The notes beneath the pieces are model-generated. The model ran no database searches and was not told the DNA's origin. It saw nothing but the letters and a program-made list of their open reading frames with translations. Shown here piece after piece: positions 1 to 6,885 of a stretch of DNA of 64,000 nt; positions within the stretch are counted from its first letter, which is position 1; the number at the start of each line of letters is the position of its first letter. The stretch covers positions 515,613 to 579,612 of the forward strand of contig CAZGJZ010000003.1 of assembly GCA_964525935.1 (NCBI GenBank). The letters are read 5' to 3'. The stretch is from UBA2377 sp964525935 (GTDB lineage: Bacteria; Verrucomicrobiota; Verrucomicrobiia; Opitutales; Opitutaceae). The position numbers and the translations under genes were made by a program.

Positions 1-4
1 AATC

Positions 5-574
5 TTACACGCGGCGTGATTTTTCTGGCCCGGGGTCGCAATTACAGTCGAGGCAGGCGCCGTCGGCGCAGGCACCGCAGAAAGCCTGGAGTTTGACGCG
101 GAGCTCCTTGCGGGCCCGGTGCAGAACGACGCTGGCGTTGTTGGCCGTCATGCCGAGGTCGCTTGCCGTGGCGGCTACCGACCGGCCCTCGAGATCGACG
201 CGGCGGAGTAATTCGGCATGTGCCGGCTTCAGCGATGGCAATAGATGTTCGAAACAGCCGCACAACACGCGTTGGGCATCGGCGTCGTCGGCGAGGGTGC
301 TGGCGTCAGCGGTCCATGCCTCCTCCCGGCGGCGCGTGGCGTTGCGGCTGCGCGCGTGATCGATAATGACGTTGCGGAGAATCTGATAAAACCAGGCGAT
401 GCTTTTCTCGCCGTGCTTTAATTCGTCGGCGCGCTGGAGCGCCTTGATGAGTCCGTTTTGGAGAAGATCTTCGGCGTCGGCGGGATTGCCGATGCGCGAG
501 ACGAGGAAGGCTTTGAAAGCACTGCGGTGAGCGAGCAGCGCGGACGCGACGTCGGACGGGCTGTGCCGGGGCAT
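5..574 (-). CDS. ECF-type RNA polymerase sigma factor with Cys-rich C-terminal tail (CorE-like)
   Basis: This 189-residue protein has sigma-70 region 2 at about residues 12-85 (motif DAEDLLQNGLIKAL, then an aromatic-rich WFYQILRNVIIDHAR stretch) and region 4 at about 110-160 with a helix-turn-helix (SVAATASDLGMTANNAS). After region 4 there is a short tail with five cysteines at residues 166, 169, 174, 177 and 179, in the pattern CxxCx4CxxCxC. Known family fact: CorE-type ECF factors of Myxococcus use a C-terminal Cys-rich domain to sense copper directly, without an anti-sigma factor. No anti-sigma gene is visible here. It is the last gene of a five-gene minus-strand operon encoding a multicopper oxidase, so a copper-responsive autoregulator is a reasonable inference. 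The stop lies 5 bases from the window edge, so further operon genes could lie outside. Confidence 0.88.
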   Translation of the reverse strand: MPRHSPSDVASALLAHRSAFKAFLVSRIGNPADAEDLLQNGLIKALQRADELKHGEKSIAWFYQILRNVIIDHARSRNATRRREEAWTADASTLADDADAQRVLCGCFEHLLPSLKPAHAELLRRVDLEGRSVAATASDLGMTANNASVVLHRARKELRVKLQAFCGACADGACLDCNCDPGPEKSRRV

Positions 575-634
575 GCGGCGAAATATGGCCGCGTTCCGCC
601 GGACGTAAAGGGCGGTTTGGCGCCCCGCAAAGGG

Positions 635-949
635 TCATTTACCCGATGCACTTTCCTGGGCGGCGAGTTTCGCGAGATATTTTTCAGGATTCTTCAGGAA
701 TTTCTTTTCGCAGGGTTTACAGCAGAATTTGATGGTCTGGCCCTGGTAGACGAACGTGACCTCGTCGCCCATCGAGTCCAGGTCGCTGTCGGTCACGAGG
801 CAGACTTTCAGGGGATACGGCTTGTGGTGGCCCTTGGTGATCGGTTTTGTCGCGGCAGCTGGCAGCGTAACGGGAACGGTCGACTGCGCTGCGACGAACG
901 GCGCGGTCAAAGCGAAGAGCATGACGAGGAAGCGGCGGTTGGTTTTCAT
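635..949 (-). CDS. Small exported TRASH/YHS-like metal-binding protein
   Basis: A 104-residue protein with an N-terminal signal peptide (MKTNRRFLVMLFALTAPFVAAQ) and a small domain that contains a first Cys (LKVCLVTDSDLDSMG) and a CCxxC cluster (KFCCKPCEKKFLKNPEKYLAKL). This Cys arrangement and the F-x-x-x-P-x-x-Y ending resemble TRASH/YHS metal-binding domains, which sense or carry copper or other soft metals. The start at 949 was chosen because it begins the signal peptide; an in-frame ATG at 982 would add 11 residues with no signal character. It sits between the multicopper oxidase and the sigma factor in the same operon and is a paralogue of the protein at 3428-3826. A periplasmic copper carrier or sensor is inferred; no exact family name is claimed. 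Confidence 0.78.
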   Translation of the reverse strand: MKTNRRFLVMLFALTAPFVAAQSTVPVTLPAAATKPITKGHHKPYPLKVCLVTDSDLDSMGDEVTFVYQGQTIKFCCKPCEKKFLKNPEKYLAKLAAQESASGK

Positions 950-1053
950 GTGCGAAACGAATGGGACGGAGTCAGTGTTCATGATGGGATTTACTGAGTA
1001 GACGGAGTCTGGGCCTTGATCTTACAGATGGGCTGGGTCGTATGGTGTGCACC

Positions 1054-3339
1054 TTAAAAGCGGAAGCCGGCGCCGGCACCCAGGCCGTAGTCGGAATCGT
1101 AGGTGCTGATGATCGAGAGGCGTTTGGTCAGCGTGTAGGAAGCGCTGACCTGCCAGGAAAATTTTTCCGCCGTGTCGTATTCGGCGCGGGGCATGAGGCC
1201 GAGGCGCGAGGTGAGCGGGAGCATTTTGGCGAGCGCGACGCGGGCATCACCGTTGCTCTGAACTGTGGTCGTGAAGTCGACCAGGTAGGGGAACCGATAG
1301 GTGGCGCCGGCGATGACGGCATCATGGCCCGCCATCATGTTCGTGAGGCGGTAGCCGGCGAAGGCGGTCCAACGCGGGTTGAAATAGCGCGAATAGGTCG
1401 CGTCGATTTCGTATTCGGTGGCGTCGACGTTTTTCCAGCCGGTCTCCCACATGAGATTCAGGTTGTCGCGTCCGCGCTGAATCGTGCCCATGCCCATGCT
1501 CAGGTGCGATTGCACACTGCCGTCGATCCAGGCGTAGGTGTGCGGCATGCCGTGTTCGCCCAAGTTGGGGCGGTAGGCGGGAGTGGAAGACGAGTTGAGC
1601 GTTGAAGGTTTGGAGTTGAGAGACGAAGTCCCGGACGCAGCTAAACCGTCGTTGGCGGGGGCGGACTTTTCGGCGGCGCGAATCTGATCGCCGGCGGGAT
1701 AGCTAAACACCCGCGCCATACCGGACATCATGTGGTAGAGGAGATGGCAGTGGAAGAGCCAGTCGCGGTCTTCATCGGCGTAGAACTCGATGATGCGGCG
1801 ACTCATCGGCGGCACGTCCACGGTGTGCTTGAGCGGTGCGTAGGCCGGATCGACGGCATCGGGCATGAGGAGACGGAAGAAGTGGCCGTGGAGATGCATC
1901 GGATGGTGCATCATCGTGTTGTTCACGAGCACGAGCCGGAGGATTTCGCCTTTTTTTACCGGGATCGTGCTTTGTTCCTCGATGGGCCGGCCGTTGATCG
2001 ACCACAGGTAGCGCATCATGTCGCCGGTGAGCTTGAGCGTGACTTCGCGCACGGGTGCGCCGGCGGGGAGCGTGGTGGGCTGAGTGGCCTTCAGGCGCTT
2101 GTAGGGCGGCAGGGGACGCTCGCCCTCGGCGGCGAGGGCCTCGGCGTCGGAGAGTTCCCCGCTGTCGTCGAGTTGATCGAGCACGGCGGCGAGGGTGGCG
2201 TTCATGCTGTAGGCGTTGAGCGGGCCGGGGGCCGGGGCGGCGTGCGCCGCGCCTTCGCCCACGAAGAGCGAGGCGTGGCCGGAATTGTCCTGGGCGGTGG
2301 CGCGCACTTCCCAGGCGCCGGACGACGGCACGGTCACGAGCACGTCGTAAGTTTCCGCCATGCCGATGAGGAGCCGCTGCTGGTGGATGGGCACCACGTC
2401 GATCCCGTCGGCGGCGATGAGGGTGAGCGGACCGGCGGCGGAGCTGAGATAAAAGTAAGTCGAAGCGGCGGCGTTGATCACGCGCAGGCGGATGGTTTCG
2501 CCGGGAAGGGCGGCGAGATGCTGGCGGGGCCGGCCGTTAACGAGGAAGGCGTCGTAGGCCACGTCGGACACGTCCATCGGCGGGAGGCGCGATTTTTCGC
2601 GGTTGAGATAATCCGACAGGTGGCCGGCTCGGATCGCACCCAACAGGGACTGCGCCGTGCCCTTGCGGATCGCATACCAATCGCTGCCGCGCAGCAGGGT
2701 GCGCATGACCTCGTCGGGGTTTTCGTTGGTCCAGTCGGAGAGCACGATCACGGCTTCGCGATCGATATGCGGGAGGTCGGTGCGGGCGGGAGTGCCGGCC
2801 TTCGGCTCGACCACAATGCTGCCATATACGCCGCGTTGCTCCTGCAAGCCGGTGTGACTGTGATACCAATAAGTGCCGCTGTGCTTGAGGAGAAACTCGA
2901 AGGTGCGGGATTCGCCGGCGCGGATGGGCGGCGTGGTGAGGTAAGGGACGCCGTCCTCGAGGTTGGGGAGCAGGAGGCCGTGCCAGTGCGTCGAGGTCTC
3001 TTCGTGGGCGAGGCGGTTGTTGACGTGGATGCGGGCGATCTCGCCTTCGCGAAAACGCAGCGTGGGCCCGGGCACGGAACCGTTGATGGCGAGAGCCTGC
3101 ACCGGCCGGCCGGCCGGCGACAGCGTCATCGCGGTGATATCGAGGGTGTATTCGACGACCGGTGCGTCGGGATAGAGTTGCGATGCCTTGGGGGCGAGTT
3201 CGCGCGCCAGCCAGGCGTCTTTCCCCAAGCCGCCGCACTCCTTGCAGGCGTAGGCGGCGTGGGCGGTGAAGAGCATCAAGCCGATGGAGACGCGCAGCAC
3301 GAGCGGACGGGCGCGAGCGAAGGGAAAGGAGAGTTTCAT
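1054..3339 (-). CDS. Multicopper oxidase (CopA-like) fused to a CopB-like outer-membrane beta-barrel
   Basis: A 761-residue protein. A signal peptide (about residues 1-31) is followed directly by CKEC. Residues about 55-545 form a cupredoxin-type multicopper oxidase with the usual copper ligands: HWHG at 118-121, YHSH at 159-162, HPMHLHGH in the C-terminal half, and HCHLLYHMMSGM near 530, which supplies the type 1 Cys and axial Met. The family oxidises Cu(I) in the periplasm. Residues about 573-583 are a linker encoded by a dispersed repeat. The last roughly 170 residues (from AYRPNLGEHGMPHTYAW) alternate polar and aromatic residues, resemble the C-terminal part of CopB, and end in FRF as outer-membrane barrels do. 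copA and copB are normally separate adjacent genes, so this fusion probably anchors the oxidase to the outer membrane (inference). The gene is the third in the operon. Confidence 0.87.
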   Translation of the reverse strand: MKLSFPFARARPLVLRVSIGLMLFTAHAAYACKECGGLGKDAWLARELAPKASQLYPDAPVVEYTLDITAMTLSPAGRPVQALAINGSVPGPTLRFREGEIARIHVNNRLAHEETSTHWHGLLLPNLEDGVPYLTTPPIRAGESRTFEFLLKHSGTYWYHSHTGLQEQRGVYGSIVVEPKAGTPARTDLPHIDREAVIVLSDWTNENPDEVMRTLLRGSDWYAIRKGTAQSLLGAIRAGHLSDYLNREKSRLPPMDVSDVAYDAFLVNGRPRQHLAALPGETIRLRVINAAASTYFYLSSAAGPLTLIAADGIDVVPIHQQRLLIGMAETYDVLVTVPSSGAWEVRATAQDNSGHASLFVGEGAAHAAPAPGPLNAYSMNATLAAVLDQLDDSGELSDAEALAAEGERPLPPYKRLKATQPTTLPAGAPVREVTLKLTGDMMRYLWSINGRPIEEQSTIPVKKGEILRLVLVNNTMMHHPMHLHGHFFRLLMPDAVDPAYAPLKHTVDVPPMSRRIIEFYADEDRDWLFHCHLLYHMMSGMARVFSYPAGDQIRAAEKSAPANDGLAASGTSSLNSKPSTLNSSSTPAYRPNLGEHGMPHTYAWIDGSVQSHLSMGMGTIQRGRDNLNLMWETGWKNVDATEYEIDATYSRYFNPRWTAFAGYRLTNMMAGHDAVIAGATYRFPYLVDFTTTVQSNGDARVALAKMLPLTSRLGLMPRAEYDTAEKFSWQVSASYTLTKRLSIISTYDSDYGLGAGAGFRF
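1592..1622 (-). repeat. Copy of the LNS-type dispersed repeat inside the oxidase-barrel linker
   Basis: On the plus strand this stretch reads as tandem GAGTTGAGCG / TTGAAGG / TTTGGAGTTGAG units, the same kind of sequence found between genes at 18741-18860, 25167-25195 and 31578-31612. Here it is translated as SLNSKPSTLNSSS, at the junction between the multicopper oxidase and the barrel. Confidence 0.7.
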
Positions 3340-3427
3340 GGGAGGGAAACGCGACGGGTTTCGCAGCAGGGAGAGGCGCTGGCCGGAACGTGATCGTGCC
3401 AGCCAGCGCAGGGATCAGCCGGGTAGC

Positions 3428-3826
3428 TCAGCGACCGGCCGACGCGGCCCCGGCGGGTTTTTCGCCCTGAGCCTGCGTGGCAGCGTCGATCAGCTTGAGA
3501 TACTTTTGCGGATCCTTGTTGAAGGTCTTGATGCAGCTTTCGCAGCAAAAGCGAACAAGCCGGTCGGCCTGGCCGGCCTGCTTATAGATATAGTCGATGG
3601 GCGGTCCCATGTCGCCATCCTCGAGTTTGTCGCCGGAAACCACGCAGGTATCGAGCGGGTAGGCGGCGGCTACGGCCGGCTGGCAGCAATCCTTGGCGGA
3701 TGAGCAGCAGGCGGCGGTGGATTTCTGGCAACAGGACGGGCTGGAGCCGGCGGCTTGGGCGACCGCACCGGTGCAGCCGGCGAGGAGGAGAATGCGGATC
3801 AGGGTGGAACGAAAAAATGAAGACAT
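3428..3826 (-). CDS. TRASH/YHS-like Cys-rich putative lipoprotein
   Basis: A 132-residue protein. The N-terminus has a hydrophobic segment ending in LLLAGC, which fits a lipobox, so the mature protein may be a lipoprotein with Cys17 lipidated. A Cys-rich spacer follows (CCQKST, ACCSSAKDCC), then a domain with a Cys (TCVVSGDKLEDG) and RFCCESCIKTFNKDPQKYL. This matches the layout of the paralogue at 635-949, with the same CCxxC and F-x-x-x-P-x-K-Y ending typical of TRASH/YHS-like metal-binding modules. It lies 88 bp upstream of the multicopper oxidase in the same direction. Copper capture or delivery at the envelope is the inferred role. A plain signal peptide cleaved after AVAQA is the alternative to lipidation. 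Confidence 0.78.
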   Translation of the reverse strand: MSSFFRSTLIRILLLAGCTGAVAQAAGSSPSCCQKSTAACCSSAKDCCQPAVAAAYPLDTCVVSGDKLEDGDMGPPIDYIYKQAGQADRLVRFCCESCIKTFNKDPQKYLKLIDAATQAQGEKPAGAASAGR

Positions 3827-3924
3827 GATGAAAGAAGGTTAAAGGATGAGGGACGCACGCACCGCGATGCGGTGACGTGAATTCGGCGGGATACGCCGAA
3901 ACGGGACACACCAATCCTGGCTTC

Positions 3925-4290
3925 TTAGATCAAATAACTGCAGTGCGTCGCAAACAGCGGGACACTCGCAGGAGGCTCCATCCGGTCCGGCGTGAAACGG
4001 ACAATCGGACGAGGCGATGACTTCACGAAGGTGAAGTAAAATTTTTCTACACTCGCGCGGGAGGGTTTGGCGGCGCGGCGCAATTCAGCCCGGGCGGTGG
4101 TGGTCGCGGCCTGGGCTAGGGTCGGAAGTGACGGGGCGGAGGCCGGCGGGGCGCAATCCGGCATGTCGCAGCTGCCAGGGACATCGCAGCACGAGCACGC
4201 GTCCGTGTCGGCGCCGGGCAGCGTCACCGGCTGCACCTGCGCGAGCGCGGTGCAGAAGACGGCGAGGAAAAGCCAGACGAGACGTTTCAT
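3925..4290 (-). CDS. Small exported Cys-rich protein of the copper operon
   Basis: A 121-residue protein with a clear signal peptide (MKRLVWLFLAVFCTALAQ) followed by the Cys cluster ACSCCDVPGSCDMPDC, which looks like a metal-binding site. The middle is Ala-rich and low in complexity; the C-terminal segment (KFYFTFVKSSPRPIVRF) has no recognised domain. The start at 4290 was chosen because it opens the signal peptide; an upstream in-frame start at 4380 would run through a repeat. It is the first gene of the copper-type operon, 98 bp before the lipoprotein gene. I recognise no named family; envelope metal binding is inferred from the cysteines and the neighbours. Confidence 0.7.
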   Translation of the reverse strand: MKRLVWLFLAVFCTALAQVQPVTLPGADTDACSCCDVPGSCDMPDCAPPASAPSLPTLAQAATTTARAELRRAAKPSRASVEKFYFTFVKSSPRPIVRFTPDRMEPPASVPLFATHCSYLI

Positions 4291-4350
4291 GAGGGACACG
4301 GCACGGATACGCGTGGGAGGCGTCGGCGCAAGCGAGATTATGAGAATACA

Positions 4351-4446
4351 GCCACGGAGACGCGGAGGCACGGAGTTCAAGCCGGCGCACCCGAAAAGTA
4401 ATCAAATACAGCAGAGGTTCTCCGGGTCTCGGTGCCTTCGTGGCTA
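4351..4446. repeat. Paired inverted repeat, CACGGAG variant of the CACGAAG family
   Basis: The left arm (about 4351-4376) carries CCACGGAGACGCGGAGG and the right arm (about 4419-4446) carries its approximate reverse complement (CTCGGTGCCTTCGTGGCT), separated by about 42 bp. It fills most of the gap between the pyruvate kinase stop and the first copper-operon gene. It resembles the better-conserved pairs at 6742-6873, 16475-16552 and 38199-38272. Confidence 0.65.
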
Positions 4447-4457
4447 ATCAGGGAGAC

Positions 4458-5885
4458 TCAGCGGACGGTGCGGAGCTGGACGCTGTCGACGAGGCGGTCC
4501 TGGGAAATGATGTCGGTGGCGACGATGAGTTTGTCGCCGGGCTCGATGCGGCCGAGGCGGCGGAGGTGGGCGATGGCGTTTTCGATGGTGGCGTCGGGCT
4601 CGGCGGCGAAGGGCATCAGGTGCGGCTCGACGGCGCGGAGGAGACGCAACTGGCGCAGGAGCGGGAGATGCGGCGTGAAGGTAAGGATGGGCGAGTGCAC
4701 GGGGCGCAGCGCGGCGAGACCGTGGGCCATGAAACCGTGGCGCGTGAAGGTGAGGATCTTCGAGCCTGGAATCTCGTTGGCGAGGACGACGGCGGAGTGG
4801 AGCACTTTCATGCGTTCGCCGGTGAGGGAGGCGGGGGCTTCCTCGACGGTGTCCTTCTCGGTCTCGATGCGGCGGGCGATCTGGTCGAGGATCTGGATGC
4901 ACTCGAGCGGGTATTTGCCGATGGTGGTCTCGCCCGAGAGCATCACGCAGTCGGAGAGCTCGTAGACGGCGTTGGCGACGTCGGTGATCTCGGCGCGGGT
5001 GGGCACGGGCTGCGAGATCATCGACTCGAGCATGTGCGTCGCGACGATCACGGGCCGGCCCTGCTTGAGGCAGGTGCGCACGGCGCGGCGCTGGATGACG
5101 GGGAGTTCCTCGAACGGGCACTCGATGCCGAGGTCGCCGCGGGCCACCATGAGGGCGTCGCAGGCGGTGACGATTTCCTCGAGGTTGGTGATGGCGGACT
5201 GGTCCTCGATCTTGGCGATGATGCGGACCTTGGATTTCTGCTCGACGAGGAATTCGCGGAGGCGGGCAATGTCGGCGGCTTCGCGGACAAAGGAGAGCGC
5301 GAGAAAATCAATGCCCTCCTCGAGGCCGACGAGGGAATCGGCGCGATCCTTCGCGGTGAACGAGGGGAGGTTCACCTTGACGCCGGGGAGGTTGATGTGA
5401 CGCCGGGAGGAGAGCGGGCCGGGAATGAGGACGCGGCAGCGGATGTGGGCCTGGTCCTTGGCGAGGACTTCGAGACGGATGAGGCCGTTGTCGACGAGCA
5501 CGGTGTCGCCGACCTTGATGTCGTTGACGAGGTCCTGGTAGTTGACGTCGACGGAGCGGATTTCCTCGGCGTTTTCGCGCTCGGCGCCGGGCTTCACGGT
5601 GAAGTCGAAAATCTCGCCGGGACGCAGCTCGATCGGGACGGCGAGATCGCCGGTGCGAATCTCTGGGCCCTTGATGTCCATCATGATGGCGACCTCGCGG
5701 CCGAGGCGGGCGCTGACGGCGCGCACGCGGCGGATAACGGTGCGGGTCCAGTCGTGCTTGGCGTGCGCCATATTGAGGCGCACGACATCGGCGCCGCCGC
5801 CGATGAGTTTCTCAAGCATGGCCTCGCTTTCGGTGGCGGGACCGAGGGTGAAGATGATCTTGGTGCGGCGGAAGACGGCGGGCAT
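4458..5885 (-). CDS. pyk: Pyruvate kinase
   Basis: A 475-residue protein, normal for the family. It begins RRTKIIFTLGPATES, the pyruvate kinase N-terminus, and contains the active-site segments MMDIKGPEIRTGD, VDNGLIRLEV, IIAKIEDQSAI (active-site Lys) and the Mg-binding MVARGDLGIE, followed by ATHMLESMI and the C-terminal domain with TGERMKVL. It transfers phosphate from phosphoenolpyruvate to ADP in the last step of glycolysis, in the cytoplasm. The start at 5885 was chosen because the family N-terminus begins there; the open frame continues upstream but overlaps the neighbouring gene. It lies 10 bp after the MBL hydrolase gene, so the two are probably co-transcribed. Confidence 0.97.
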   Translation of the reverse strand: MPAVFRRTKIIFTLGPATESEAMLEKLIGGGADVVRLNMAHAKHDWTRTVIRRVRAVSARLGREVAIMMDIKGPEIRTGDLAVPIELRPGEIFDFTVKPGAERENAEEIRSVDVNYQDLVNDIKVGDTVLVDNGLIRLEVLAKDQAHIRCRVLIPGPLSSRRHINLPGVKVNLPSFTAKDRADSLVGLEEGIDFLALSFVREAADIARLREFLVEQKSKVRIIAKIEDQSAITNLEEIVTACDALMVARGDLGIECPFEELPVIQRRAVRTCLKQGRPVIVATHMLESMISQPVPTRAEITDVANAVYELSDCVMLSGETTIGKYPLECIQILDQIARRIETEKDTVEEAPASLTGERMKVLHSAVVLANEIPGSKILTFTRHGFMAHGLAALRPVHSPILTFTPHLPLLRQLRLLRAVEPHLMPFAAEPDATIENAIAHLRRLGRIEPGDKLIVATDIISQDRLVDSVQLRTVR

Positions 5886-5895
5886 GGTGGAAAAA

Positions 5896-6696
5896 TCAGC
5901 TGAGGTTGAAAAAGGCGGTGCCTTCACCGGGGGCGACGATGGAGAACTGGCACGTGAGGCGGACGCGGGCGGGCGCAAAGGCGGCCTGCACGGCGTCGAG
6001 GCTGTTGCAGTCGCGACTGAGGTGCGCGAGGTAGATGTGCTGCCAGCGCGGGCTGGCGGTGGCCTCGAGGAGTTCGAGCGCGGCGGCGTTGGAGAGATGG
6101 CCGTGGCGGCCGCTGATGCGCTGCTTGAGCGACCACGGGCGGCGGGTGTCGGCCTTGAGCAGTTCGGCGCAGTAGTTCGACTCAACGACGACGACATCGG
6201 CCTCGCGCAAGTGTTCGTGGACGTGCTGCGGGGCGTGGCCGAGATCGGTGACCCACGCGATGCTGCGCCGCGGGGAAAACAGATCGCCTTCGACGCCGGT
6301 GGTGAAACGAAAGCCCACGGGCTCCTGCGCATCGTGCGGCACGGAAAAGCTGCGCACCTCGAGATCGCGGAAGCGGAACGTGGCGCCGGTTTCGAAGAGC
6401 TGCCAGTCGGGACGGAAATTGAGGCCGGCCTGGACCGTGCGGGAGGTGGCGGCGTTGGCGAAGACGCGGATGTGCGGGTATTTTTTCAGGCCGCTGATGC
6501 CGGCGGCGTGGTCGCCGTGCTCGTGGGTGAGAAAGATCGCGTCGATCCGGTCGAGGCTCTCGCCGTGGGCGGCGAGGAGTTCGCCGAGTTTGCGCGCGGA
6601 AAAACCGGCGTCGACGAGCACGCGTGCGCCCTCGGTGTGCAGCAGGGCGCTGTTGCCCGAACTGCCGCTGCCGAGGATGCAAAACCGTGTCGCCAT
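5896..6696 (-). CDS. MBL-fold metallohydrolase, YycJ/WalJ-like
   Basis: A 266-residue metallo-beta-lactamase-fold protein. It starts RFCILGSGSSGNSALL, typical of the YycJ/WalJ group, and has the metal-binding motif THEHGDHAAGI at about residues 58-68, with further ligands in WVTDLGHAP, VVVESNYC and YLAHLSRDCN. Members are predicted phosphodiesterases or nucleases; the Firmicutes WalJ has been linked to coordination of replication and cell-wall growth, but the role here is not known. The start at 6696 gives the family N-terminus. It is upstream of pyk in the same orientation with a 10-bp gap. Confidence 0.88.
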   Translation of the reverse strand: MATRFCILGSGSSGNSALLHTEGARVLVDAGFSARKLGELLAAHGESLDRIDAIFLTHEHGDHAAGISGLKKYPHIRVFANAATSRTVQAGLNFRPDWQLFETGATFRFRDLEVRSFSVPHDAQEPVGFRFTTGVEGDLFSPRRSIAWVTDLGHAPQHVHEHLREADVVVVESNYCAELLKADTRRPWSLKQRISGRHGHLSNAAALELLEATASPRWQHIYLAHLSRDCNSLDAVQAAFAPARVRLTCQFSIVAPGEGTAFFNLS

Positions 6697-6741
6697 GGTT
6701 TCAGGAAGAACCGCAGGGGACGGAGGACAATGCAAATCAGC

Positions 6742-6873
6742 TAACCACGAAGAGCACGAAGGACACGAAGTGAAACCGGATTTTTACAGGAGGTAACAGA
6801 GAGAACGGAGCGGTGAGTCGCACCGTGACAGTTCTGCCCTTCTCTTTGTGTCCTTCGTGCTCTTCGTGGTTAA
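6742..6873. repeat. Paired inverted repeat of the CACGAAG family
   Basis: The left arm at 6742-6770 contains CCACGAAGAGCACGAAGG plus a third CACGAAG unit (period about 9 bp). The right arm at 6844-6873 is the reverse complement (CCTTCGTGCTCTTCGTGG core). The arms are 73 bp apart, so the transcript could form a long stem. The pair fills the gap between the MBL gene start and the end of the GHMP-UDPGP fusion gene. Confidence 0.85.
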
Positions 6874-6885
6874 ATTCTGGTGAAC

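Noticed and set aside
1732..3393. Plus-strand open frame opposite the multicopper oxidase
   Set aside because: No family motif; the opposite strand has all copper ligands.
6742..6873. CRISPR-like array from repeated CACGAAG units
   Set aside because: The units are direct 9-bp repeats without regular 30-bp spacers, and no cas gene is near; it is an inverted-repeat pair.
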